Shown: positions 1-7,791 of the stretch, one piece after another
Layout of the letters: each line of letters opens with the position of its first letter
Position numbering within the stretch: the first letter of the stretch is position 1
Origin: Candidatus Handelsmanbacteria bacterium
Lineage (GTDB): Bacteria > Latescibacterota > UBA2968 > UBA8231
Assembly: GCA_016867395.1 (NCBI GenBank)
Contig: VGJS01000003.1
Span: 1-64,000, forward strand
Direction of reading: 5' to 3'
DNA length: 64,000 nucleotides
Notes under the pieces: generated by a model
The model's input: only the letters and a program-made list of their open reading frames with translations
What the model was told of the DNA's origin: nothing
Databases searched by the model: none
Made by a program: the position numbers and the translations under genes

Positions 1-1
1 A

Positions 2-898
2 TTCGACTACGACGTCCCCCTGGCCTCGGGCGGGGTGCTGGCCGAGATCTTCCCCGCCCAGGTCCCCCTCGGCGAAAACACCACCTTCCACTACTTCCTC
101 CGGCCGGTGTTCGCCGAGGCCGACGGGGCCAGCTTCAACCGCATTGAGATCCAGGTCCCCGATCTGGCCACCCGCATCGACACCCTGCGCTTCGACGGAC
201 AGGTCTGGCAGCAGATCGATCCGGCCCAGGGCGACGACCCCCTGGCCCTGGCCCAGCCCAGGCGCCTGCCCCCCACCGCGGGCCGGGCCGACTCCCTGGG
301 GCAGTTCGCTCAGAGCATCCTGCCCGACCCGGCTACCGGCGGCGGCCGTCTGTTGGTCAAGCTGCCCCCCATGAGTTCCAGGCACTTCCGCCTGGGCGAG
401 AGCCTTGAGATCGTCTTCACCTCTAAGCTCTTCCGCGGCGCCAAACAGTTCACCTCCTCGGTGTGGAACGACCAGTTGGGCACCCAGGCCACCATCATCG
501 CCCAGCCCACCAAACCCGGCGACGCCACCGCCGAGGTAGCCACCAACGACGTCAACGTCGTCGTCGAGAAGATCGACCAGCCCCTCTCCCCCGTCCACCT
601 TGCCACCCGCATCTTGACCCCCAACGGCGACGGGGTCAACGACCTGCTCCGGCTCTCCTTCGACCTCTTCCTCCTTCTCGAACAGACCCAGGTCCAGGTC
701 GATATCTTCGACCTGTCCGGCCGGCAGGTCGCCGTCGTCGGCCCCCTGTCGCAGACCGCCGGCACCGCCCAGCTCACCTGGGACGGCAAGGACGCCGAGG
801 GCAAGAGGGTGCCTCCGGGCATCTACCTCTACCGCCTCAAGGTAGGCGGCGCTTCGGCCACTACCGAACAATCCGGCACCCTGTCGGTGGTCTACTGA
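2..898 (+). CDS. Secreted surface protein, C-terminal part, with FlgD-like/gliding-type C-terminal domain (5' partial)
   Basis: The reading frame is open to the left edge, so only the last 298 or so residues are present; a GTG at 35 lies inside it and need not be the start. The final 100 residues hold a TPNGDGVND motif, a FDLSGR turn, WDGKDAEG and PPGIYLYRL, and the protein ends in VVY. This is the pattern of the FlgD Ig-like or CHU_C/gliding-type C-terminal domain that serves as a secretion or anchoring signal in FCB-group bacteria. The same module ends the proteins at 16836-20162 and 20200-22665, so the three are paralogous at least at the C-terminus. The preceding region is beta-rich with no enzyme motif that I recognise. 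A role at the cell surface is inferred from the tail only. Confidence 0.8.
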   Translation, partial: FDYDVPLASGGVLAEIFPAQVPLGENTTFHYFLRPVFAEADGASFNRIEIQVPDLATRIDTLRFDGQVWQQIDPAQGDDPLALAQPRRLPPTAGRADSLGQFAQSILPDPATGGGRLLVKLPPMSSRHFRLGESLEIVFTSKLFRGAKQFTSSVWNDQLGTQATIIAQPTKPGDATAEVATNDVNVVVEKIDQPLSPVHLATRILTPNGDGVNDLLRLSFDLFLLLEQTQVQVDIFDLSGRQVAVVGPLSQTAGTAQLTWDGKDAEGKRVPPGIYLYRLKVGGASATTEQSGTLSVVY

Positions 899-950
899 TT
901 CCGGACCGGGGGCGTGCCTACCGCGCGTTGTCTTTGATGGGGGTAGCGCT

Positions 951-1101
951 GCGGCGGGGAGATGGCCCTGGAGGTCTTTCGCGGGGGGAGGTCGGGCAGG
1001 GAAAGTCCGCCGGGTTGGGTTGCGGGGTAGCGGAGCCAGAGCGAGTGGGGGCGGCGCGGACCGCGCCTTGAGAAAGACCGGAATGGGTCGCTTCCCGACG
1101 C
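951..1101 (+). repeat. Dispersed hairpin repeat, copy A
   Basis: Outer arms are GCGGCGGGGAGATGGCCC at 951-968 and an imperfect complement at 1085-1101. The inner stem is GGTCTTTC (973-980) with GAAAGACC (1072-1079). The middle carries the family core GGGCAGGGAAAGTCCGC and TAGCGGAGCCAGAGCGAG. The right arm contains the ATG at 1083 used by the next gene. The 899-1082 gap holds nothing else that I recognise. Confidence 0.85.
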
Positions 1102-3233
1102 GTGAGCACCTTTTCCTCCTGACCCTCTTTCTTGGGGCCCTGGCCCTGCGCCTGCTGTACCTGGGAGAAATCAGGCACAGCCCCTTCTACGCGGCGCCGG
1201 TGGTGGACGCCAAGGTTTTTTTGGAGCAGGCCCGCCAGATCGCCGGCGGCCAGTTCTGGGGCAAACCCGAGCCCTTCTGGCAACCCCCCCTGTACATCTA
1301 CTTCCTCGCCGGCCTCTGCTGGCTCTTTCCCGCTTCCCACCTCATCACCATCCGCCTGGCCCAGATGCTCCTGGGCAGCCTCTCCTGCCTGCTGGTCTAC
1401 CTGATCGCCCGCCGGGTGCTGCCCCTGGGCCAGGCCCGCCTGGCCGGAGTGCTGGCCGCCGGGTACAGCCTCTTCTTTTACTACGAGGGCGAGCTGCTGG
1501 CCGTACCCCTGGAGATCTTTTTCGACCTAGTGTTGCTCCACCGCCTCCAGATGGCCCTGGACTCGGGGCGGGGCCGGGACTGGGCCCTGGCCGGGGCCCT
1601 GGCCGGGCTCTCGGCCCTCACCCGCCCCACCATCCTCTTCTTTGTCGCGGCCCTGCTCCTGTGGCGGACCTGGCAGACGCGCCGGGCCCGCTCCTGGTGG
1701 CGCCCCCTTGCCTTGTTCCTGCTGCCCCTGCTGCTGGTGGTGCTGCCGGTGTCGGCGCGCAACTATGTGGTCGGCGGCGAATGGGCCCTCATCTCCACCA
1801 ACGGCGGCATCAACTTCTACCTGGGCAACAACCCCGAGTACGAGCGCACCGTGGCCATCCACCCCGGCCGGCAGTGGGAGGACCTGGTCATGGAGCCGGT
1901 GCGCCAGGGACTGACCCGGGCCGGGGAGAAATCAGCCTATTTCTACAACAAAGCCTTCGACTACATCCTCGCCCAGCCCCTGGACTGGCTGGGCCTGCTG
2001 CTGAAAAAGACCTACCTGTACTGGAGCGGCCCCGAACTCAAGCGCAACCAGGATCTCTACTACGCCCGTCAGCACTCCTGGTTGCTCTGGGCCCTGCTGT
2101 GGGATCAACTGCTCTCCTTCCCCTTTGGGCTGCTGGGGCCCTTAGGGCTGCTGGGCCTGGCCTGCTGCTGGCACCGGCCCGGCGCCAAACTGCTGCGGCT
2201 CTACGTCCTGGCCTACGCCGGCGCGGTGATCCTCTTCTTCGCAACCGCCCGCTACCGAATGCCGGTGGTGCCGGTGCTGCTGATCTTTGCCGCCGCCGGC
2301 CTGGCCGAGTTGTGGGCGGCCCGGCGCCAGAAGCTCCGCGCCGGCCTGGCCCGGCTGGGCCTGCCCCTGCTGGGCCTGCTGGTGCTGCTCAACCTGTCCG
2401 CCGCCCCCGACTACCGCCGCGACGCCCAGCTCTGGGGCGACCTGGGCGAGGTCCAGCTGCGCCAGGGCCAGTACGACCAGGCCATCGGGCACCTGCAGCG
2501 CGCCCTGGAACTGGAGCCCGACTACGACTACGCCCGCCACAACCTGGCCACCGCCTACCTCTACCAGGAGCGCTACGCCGAGGCGGTGCGCGAAGGGCTG
2601 CGGGCGGCCCAGGACAACCCCGGGCGGCCGGATACCCGCGTCCTGCTGGGCCAGGCCCTCACCGCCCTGGGCCAGTACGAGGCGGCGGCCCCGCACCTGC
2701 GCCAGGCCCTGCAGGCCGACAGCAGCTCGGGCCTGGCCCGCTACCACTACGGCCGGCTCCTGCTCAAGCAGGGCCGCTACGCCGAGGCCCTGCCCCACCT
2801 GCTGGCCGCCCGGCAGTGGCAACCGGGCGACTACTGGATCAACTACGAGCTGGGCCGGGCGTACCAGGCCGCCAACCAGCCCGACCAGGCGCTGGGGGCC
2901 TTTGAACAGGCCCTGACCATTCAGCCCCGGCCCGAGGCCCTCAACGCCCTGGGCGCCCTCTGCCTGAGCCAGGGCGACCTGCCCCGGGCCCGCCAGTACC
3001 TGGACCAGGCCCTGCAACTGGACCCGCGCAACCTGGAGGCCCTCATCAACACCGCCCTGCTCGGACTGCGGGCGGGCCAGACCGCCGCAGCCCTGGCCCA
3101 CCTCGAAGCCCTGCACCGGGACCAGCCCCAATCCTCCCTAGTGCTGCGGGCCCTGGTCGCCGCCCACACCCACGCGGGCAACCCGAAGCGGGCCGCCCAG
3201 TTCCAGCGCCGGCTCGAATCCCTCTCCCGCTAG
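1083..3233 (+). CDS. GT-C membrane glycosyltransferase (PMT/ArnT-like) fused to C-terminal TPRs
   Basis: The 716-residue protein opens with about ten hydrophobic segments (residues 8-430). The first loop carries an acidic residue in VVDAKVF near residue 40, as in GT39/GT83 enzymes that move sugars from polyprenyl-phosphate carriers to acceptors at the periplasmic face. From about residue 445 to the end there are six to eight tetratricopeptide repeats (for example GQYDQAIGHLQRALELEP). A GT-C core plus C-terminal TPRs is the layout of the eukaryotic TMTC O-mannosyltransferases, though common ancestry is not shown. The only suitable start is ATG 1083, which lies within the right arm of repeat copy A and has only a weak upstream GAGAAAG. 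The acceptor is unknown; TPRs may bind the protein substrate. Confidence 0.85.
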   Translation: MGRFPTREHLFLLTLFLGALALRLLYLGEIRHSPFYAAPVVDAKVFLEQARQIAGGQFWGKPEPFWQPPLYIYFLAGLCWLFPASHLITIRLAQMLLGSLSCLLVYLIARRVLPLGQARLAGVLAAGYSLFFYYEGELLAVPLEIFFDLVLLHRLQMALDSGRGRDWALAGALAGLSALTRPTILFFVAALLLWRTWQTRRARSWWRPLALFLLPLLLVVLPVSARNYVVGGEWALISTNGGINFYLGNNPEYERTVAIHPGRQWEDLVMEPVRQGLTRAGEKSAYFYNKAFDYILAQPLDWLGLLLKKTYLYWSGPELKRNQDLYYARQHSWLLWALLWDQLLSFPFGLLGPLGLLGLACCWHRPGAKLLRLYVLAYAGAVILFFATARYRMPVVPVLLIFAAAGLAELWAARRQKLRAGLARLGLPLLGLLVLLNLSAAPDYRRDAQLWGDLGEVQLRQGQYDQAIGHLQRALELEPDYDYARHNLATAYLYQERYAEAVREGLRAAQDNPGRPDTRVLLGQALTALGQYEAAAPHLRQALQADSSSGLARYHYGRLLLKQGRYAEALPHLLAARQWQPGDYWINYELGRAYQAANQPDQALGAFEQALTIQPRPEALNALGALCLSQGDLPRARQYLDQALQLDPRNLEALINTALLGLRAGQTAAALAHLEALHRDQPQSSLVLRALVAAHTHAGNPKRAAQFQRRLESLSR

Positions 3234-3321
3234 CCCACTCCCTACCTCCCTCCCCCCCTGTTTGGTTATATTCAATCGTCGATCTCGCGTTCTTCCCCCG
3301 GTCCCTCGGATTATGCTGCGC

Positions 3322-3327
3322 AGGAGG
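3322..3327 (+). promoter_or_regulatory. Strong ribosome binding site pointing to an ATC start at 3335
   Basis: AGGAGG lies 7 nt before ATC 3335. The frame from ATC encodes a signal-peptide-like stretch (RLSTLCGVLGWWSMAAA) that runs directly into the ASPIC/UnbV protein. The first in-frame ATG, 3377, is 49 nt from this site and would remove most of that peptide. Confidence 0.55.
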
Positions 3328-3376
3328 CCCCGCTATCCGTCTTTCCACGCTCTGTGGGGTCCTGGGCTGGTGGAGC

Positions 3377-4993
3377 ATGGCCGCCGCCCAGTTGCCCCAG
3401 TTCACCGACGTCGCCGCCGAGGCGGGCATCACCTTCCGCAATACCTCGGGCAGCGCCGAGAAGCGCTACATCATCGAAACCCAGTCTGCCGGGGTGGGCT
3501 GGTGGGATTACGACGGGGACGGCGAGCTGGATTTGTACTTCACCAACGGCCCCGCCGACGTGGAAAACCCCGAGTCGGGCACCGGCAACGCCCTGTACCG
3601 CGGGCTTCCCGGCGGCGCCTTTGCCGAGACCACCGCCCAGACCGGCCTGGGGCTCAAGGGCTGGAACATGGGCTGCGCCATGGCCGATTACGACAACGAC
3701 GGGGACAGCGACCTGTACGTCACCCGCTGGGGCCCCAACGCCCTCTTCCGCAACGAGGGCCGGAGCCGCTTCACCGAGGTGGCCGCGCCCGCCGGGGTGG
3801 CCGACCCTGGCTGGGGCATCGGGTGCGGCTTTGGCGACTACGACAACGACGGGGACCTGGACCTGTACGTGGCCAATTACGTGGAGTTCATCCTTCACGG
3901 ACCCCCCTTCTTCGACCGGTGGTGTACCCACACCGGCATCCCTGCCGCCTGCGGGCCCAAGGGGTTCAAGGCCCAGCGCGACGCCCTCTTCCGCAACGAG
4001 GGCAAGGGCCGCTTCACCGATGTCACGGAGACGGCTGGCATCGCCGAGCCGGCCTATTACGGCATGGGGGTGGTCTGGGGCGACGTGGACCTGGACGGGG
4101 ACCTGGACCTGTACGTGGCCAACGACGGCCAGCCCAACAACCTGTTCCGCAACGAGGGCAACGGGCGCTTCACCGACGTGGCCCAGCTCAGCGGCACCGC
4201 TTTCAGCGGCGACGGGCGCGCCCAGGCCGGCATGGGCGTGGCTCTGAGCGACTACGACAACGACGGCCATTACGACCTGTTCGTGACCAACTTCGCCCAG
4301 GACTACAACACCCTCTACCGCAACGAGGGCAAGGGCTTCTTCACCGACGTCTCCGGGGCCGTGGGCCTGGCCGGCCCCAGCCGGCCCTACCTCAGTTGGG
4401 GCACCTTCTTTTTTGACTGGGACCACGACGGCTGGCAGGACCTCTTCATCGCCAACGGCCACCTGATGCCCGCCATCGACCAGGCCGGCATCGGCATCAG
4501 CTACCGCCAGCGCAACCAGCTCTTCGGCAACGCCGGCCAAGGGCGTTTCGAGGACCTGACCCTGCGGGCGGGGCCGGGGCTGGCCCCCGCGCGGGTGGCC
4601 CGGGGCGCGGCGTACGCCGACTACGAGGGCGACGGGGATCTCGACATCGCCGTGGCCCACCTCGACGACGCCCCCGCCCTCCTGCGCAACGAGGGGGGCG
4701 CCAAGGGCCACTGGCTGCTCTTGCGCCTGCGCGGCACCCTGAGCAACCGCGACGGCATCGGGGCCCGGATCGAATTGAATTCGGCCTCGGGAACCCAGCA
4801 TCGCCAGGTCTGCGGCGGCTCCAGCTTCCAGGCCCAGCACGATCTGCGGGTCCACTTTGGCCTGGGCAGCGACGCGGTGGTGGACAAGCTGGAGGTGCGC
4901 TGGCCCAGCGGCGTTGTCCAGACCTTGAGACAGGTGCCCGCGGACCGCAACTACACTCTCACCGAGAGCAAGAAATCCTCTATCCTGGAGTGA
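3377..4993 (+). CDS. ASPIC/UnbV protein with VCBS/FG-GAP repeats (CRTAC1-like), probably exported
   Basis: Seven Ca-binding blades of the form DYDNDGDxDLYV lie between residues 45 and 410 (DGDGELDLYF, DNDGDSDLYV, DLDGDLDLYV, DHDGWQDLFI and others), forming an integrin-like beta-propeller. An ASPIC/UnbV domain follows (SNRDGIGARI, LRVHFGLG, LEVRWPSG, residues 450-525). Such proteins are secreted and often carried in tandem, but their biochemical role is largely unknown. The canonical start given here is ATG 3377. A signal peptide is encoded just upstream in frame but lacks ATG/GTG/TTG; a consensus ribosome site precedes ATC 3335, so the true start may be that codon. The next gene starts 3 nt after the stop. 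A near relative of this protein ends the same operon at 7788-9500. Confidence 0.88.
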   Translation: MAAAQLPQFTDVAAEAGITFRNTSGSAEKRYIIETQSAGVGWWDYDGDGELDLYFTNGPADVENPESGTGNALYRGLPGGAFAETTAQTGLGLKGWNMGCAMADYDNDGDSDLYVTRWGPNALFRNEGRSRFTEVAAPAGVADPGWGIGCGFGDYDNDGDLDLYVANYVEFILHGPPFFDRWCTHTGIPAACGPKGFKAQRDALFRNEGKGRFTDVTETAGIAEPAYYGMGVVWGDVDLDGDLDLYVANDGQPNNLFRNEGNGRFTDVAQLSGTAFSGDGRAQAGMGVALSDYDNDGHYDLFVTNFAQDYNTLYRNEGKGFFTDVSGAVGLAGPSRPYLSWGTFFFDWDHDGWQDLFIANGHLMPAIDQAGIGISYRQRNQLFGNAGQGRFEDLTLRAGPGLAPARVARGAAYADYEGDGDLDIAVAHLDDAPALLRNEGGAKGHWLLLRLRGTLSNRDGIGARIELNSASGTQHRQVCGGSSFQAQHDLRVHFGLGSDAVVDKLEVRWPSGVVQTLRQVPADRNYTLTESKKSSILE

Positions 4994-4996
4994 ACG

Positions 4997-6304
4997 ATGG
5001 GTTGGACAAGGACCATCCTGCCGGCGCTGCTCCTCCTGTGTGCCGCCTGCAGCCGCGGCCCCTCCCCCGAGGCCCAGGCCGCTTTTGAACAGGGCACGGG
5101 CCTGCACCAGCAGGGCCGCTTCCCCGAGGCCGAGGCCGCGTACCGGCGCGCCGTGGAACTGGCCCCCGAGGAGGCCCGTTTCCACTACCAATTGGCCGTG
5201 GCCCTTCACGCCCAGGGGCGCTTCCAGGACGCCGAGGCCCCCCTGCAGCGGGCCGCCGAACTGGACCGCAGCTACCTGCCCCCCCGCATCGCCCTGGGCA
5301 AGATCGCCTATGACCTCAAGGGCGACGCCGCCCTGGCCCGCAAGCACCTGCAGGAGGCCCTGGACCTGGACCCGCGCTCGGCCGAGGCCCTCTACACTTT
5401 AGGGGTGATCGAGCAGCGGGAAGGCAATTTCCCCTCCGCAGTCGAGCGCTTCGCCCTCATCGACTCCTCTGCCAGCGCCTACCCCCAGGCCCAGGCCCAG
5501 ATCGGTCAGTGCTACCTGCAGTCCGGGCAGCTCGACCAGGCCGTCGAGGCCCTCAAGAAGGCCATCCGCCTGGCCCCCCAGGAGCCGGGGCCCTTCATCG
5601 CCCTGGGCCAGGTGCTCTCCCGCCAGGGCAAGACCCGCGAGGGCCAGCTCCTGCTGGCCAGGGCCGAGCAGCTCAAGCAGCAGTTCGCCCAGCTCCAGCC
5701 CTACCTCGAAGCCCTGCGCCGCAACCCCAGCCTGGCCCCTCCCCACTACAACCTGGGGGCCGTCTATGCCCGCTTCGGGCAGATGCGCCCGGCCGAGGAG
5801 CACTACCAGCAGGCCCTTGCCCTCGATTCGAGTTACGCCCTGGCCTACCAGGGCCTGGGCAGCCTGGCCCAGCGCCAGGGCGACCAGACCCGGGCCCTCG
5901 ACTACTATCAACGCGCCCTGGCCAAGGACCCCTCCCTGGCCGAGGCCCACAACAACATGGGCCTGATCTACCACCAGCAGGGCAAACTGGAGGAGGCCGC
6001 CCGGGAGTACCAGGCCGCCGTCCAACTGTCCCCGGACAAGGGATTCATCTACGTCAACCTGGGCAACCTCTACAAGGACCAGAAGCAGCTCGACCTGGCC
6101 TACCAGACCCTGCGCCAGGCGATCTCCATGGATTCCACCCTGACGGGCGGGATGGAGTTGCTGGGCGACGTGTTGGCCCTCCAGGGCAAGGTGAAAGAGG
6201 CCATCGCCGTCTGGGAGCCCCTTGTCCGCCGCCAGCGCGAACACCGCGAGCTGGCCCAGAAGCTGCAGCGGGCCCGCGACCTGCTCGCCTCGGAGGGCCG
6301 GTGA
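4997..6304 (+). CDS. TPR lipoprotein
   Basis: The 435-residue protein starts with a lipoprotein signal (ALLLLCAAC, acylated Cys18). The rest is about ten tetratricopeptide repeats such as GRFPEAEAAYRRAVELAPEE and GDQTRALDYYQRALAKDP, with no catalytic domain. TPR arrays are protein-protein scaffolds, so this is most likely an envelope-anchored adaptor. GGAG in the end of the preceding gene serves as ribosome site for ATG 4997. The stop overlaps the GTG of the next TPR lipoprotein (GTGA at 6301-6304), which implies translational coupling. With the flanking ASPIC/UnbV genes it forms a symmetrical four-gene operon, and the partner of this scaffold is probably one of those propellers. That link is inference. 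Confidence 0.88.
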   Translation: MGWTRTILPALLLLCAACSRGPSPEAQAAFEQGTGLHQQGRFPEAEAAYRRAVELAPEEARFHYQLAVALHAQGRFQDAEAPLQRAAELDRSYLPPRIALGKIAYDLKGDAALARKHLQEALDLDPRSAEALYTLGVIEQREGNFPSAVERFALIDSSASAYPQAQAQIGQCYLQSGQLDQAVEALKKAIRLAPQEPGPFIALGQVLSRQGKTREGQLLLARAEQLKQQFAQLQPYLEALRRNPSLAPPHYNLGAVYARFGQMRPAEEHYQQALALDSSYALAYQGLGSLAQRQGDQTRALDYYQRALAKDPSLAEAHNNMGLIYHQQGKLEEAAREYQAAVQLSPDKGFIYVNLGNLYKDQKQLDLAYQTLRQAISMDSTLTGGMELLGDVLALQGKVKEAIAVWEPLVRRQREHRELAQKLQRARDLLASEGR

Positions 6305-7791
6305 AAGCCCTGCTCCTCCTGCTGATCCTGGGGGCCTGCGGTGAGGCCCCCAATCCGGAGCGCGACCGGCTCATGGCCCAGGCCCAGGCCAGCGCCTCCC
6401 GCCATCACTACGCCCAGGCCCGCCAGGGTTATGAACAAGCCCTTACCCTGGACCCGGGGTTTGCCCCGGCCTGCGCCGGCCTGGGCCGCCTGCTCTCGCA
6501 ACTGGGCCAGACCCCCCAGGCCATCGAGCGCTACCAGCAGGCCCTGGCCCTCGATCCCGAGTACATCGAGGCGCAGCACGACCTAGCCCTGATCTTGGCC
6601 GACCAGGGCCACTACCCCGAGGCCCTGGCCCTGCTGGAAAAAGCCAGGGAACAGCGACCCCAGTACCTGCCCGTGCTCCAGAGCCTGGCCCTGCTCTACG
6701 GCAAGCAGTCGCGCCACGCCGAGGCCGAGGCCGCCCTGCGCCAGGCTCTCGATGCCGAGCCCGGCCTGGTCGAAGCCCGGCTCCAACTGGGCCAGCTCTG
6801 CACCCGCCAGGGCCGCTATCCCGAGGCCGAGGAACTGCTCCAACGCGCCGCCCAGCTCGATCCCCAGTCGGCCGAGGTCCAACGCGCCCTGGGGCTCCTG
6901 TACTTAGAACAAGGCCGGCCCCAGGAGGCCCTGACCGCCCTTGAGCAGGCCCTGGCCCTGGCTCCCGACCATGTGGAGGCCCACTTCAACCTCGCCTCGG
7001 CCCTGACAGCGCTGAGCCGCCCGGAAGAGGCGGACCGTGCCATGCAGCGCTTCGAGGAACTCGGCCAGCACGCCGCCCAGATCGCCCAGTTGCGCCGCGC
7101 CCTGGACTGGGCGCCCGAGGATTTCTCCACGCGCCTGGCCCTGGCCCACCACTACCAGCAATTAGGGCAGACCGAGCCGGCCCTGCGCCATTACTGGGCC
7201 ATCCTCGCCCAGAACCCCGACCACCTGGAGGCCCTGATCAAGCTGGGCAACCTCTACCTGAAAACCAACGCCAGGGGCGAGGCCGACTCCCTCTTTTCCC
7301 TGGCCATCACCCGCCATCCCCAGGACCCCCAGACCGCCCAGGCCCATTTCGCCCAGGGCTTCCTGCGCCTGAACCGCGGGCAGCTCGAAGCCGCCGCACA
7401 GTCTTTTGATCAGGCGCTCAAACTGCGGCCCGACTACGCCGAGGCTTGGAACAACCTGGGCAACCTGCTTATCCTCAGCGGCGACCCGGCCGGCGCCGAG
7501 CAGCACTTCCGCCGTGCCCTGACCGCCGACCCCGGCTCCGCCGAGGCCCACTACAACCTGGGCGGCCTGTACCTGCGCCAGGAGAACAAGCAAGAGGCCG
7601 AGGCCCATTACCGCCAGGCCCTGCGCTGTGACCCCGCCAATGGCCGCGCCCACTTAGCCCTGGGCGCCCTGTACGAGCAGCGCGGCCAGCGCGAGGAGGC
7701 CCGCCGCGCCTATGCCGCCTTCCTCGCCGGGTGGCGCGGCGACCCCGCTATCGCCAAGGCCGCCCGCCAGCGCCTCGACGCCCTGAGATGA
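6301..7791 (+). CDS. TPR lipoprotein, second of a tandem pair
   Basis: The start is GTG 6301, overlapping the TGA of the preceding gene. It gives a short lipoprotein signal ending LILGAC with the acylated Cys at position 13. The reading frame extends further upstream, but that part is only the shadow of the neighbouring gene. The 496-residue product is nearly all tetratricopeptide repeats (about twelve, for example HYAQARQGYEQALTLDPG and GDPAGAEQHFRRALTADPG). The stop overlaps the ATG of the following gene (ATGA at 7788-7791). It shares repeat consensus with the 4997-6304 protein, which suggests an old tandem duplication. The function is probably scaffolding in the periplasm or at the outer membrane. 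Confidence 0.87.
   Translation: MKALLLLLILGACGEAPNPERDRLMAQAQASASRHHYAQARQGYEQALTLDPGFAPACAGLGRLLSQLGQTPQAIERYQQALALDPEYIEAQHDLALILADQGHYPEALALLEKAREQRPQYLPVLQSLALLYGKQSRHAEAEAALRQALDAEPGLVEARLQLGQLCTRQGRYPEAEELLQRAAQLDPQSAEVQRALGLLYLEQGRPQEALTALEQALALAPDHVEAHFNLASALTALSRPEEADRAMQRFEELGQHAAQIAQLRRALDWAPEDFSTRLALAHHYQQLGQTEPALRHYWAILAQNPDHLEALIKLGNLYLKTNARGEADSLFSLAITRHPQDPQTAQAHFAQGFLRLNRGQLEAAAQSFDQALKLRPDYAEAWNNLGNLLILSGDPAGAEQHFRRALTADPGSAEAHYNLGGLYLRQENKQEAEAHYRQALRCDPANGRAHLALGALYEQRGQREEARRAYAAFLAGWRGDPAIAKAARQRLDALR

Noticed and set aside
3311-5347. A 678-codon minus-strand frame opposite the ASPIC/UnbV gene
   Set aside because: Antisense shadow of the DxDxDG repeats; the plus strand clearly encodes VCBS blades.
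6054-6374. Start of the second TPR lipoprotein far upstream in the same frame
   Set aside because: The open frame extends to 5509, but that part lies wholly within the first TPR gene; GTG 6301 gives a lipoprotein signal and a 4-nt overlap.
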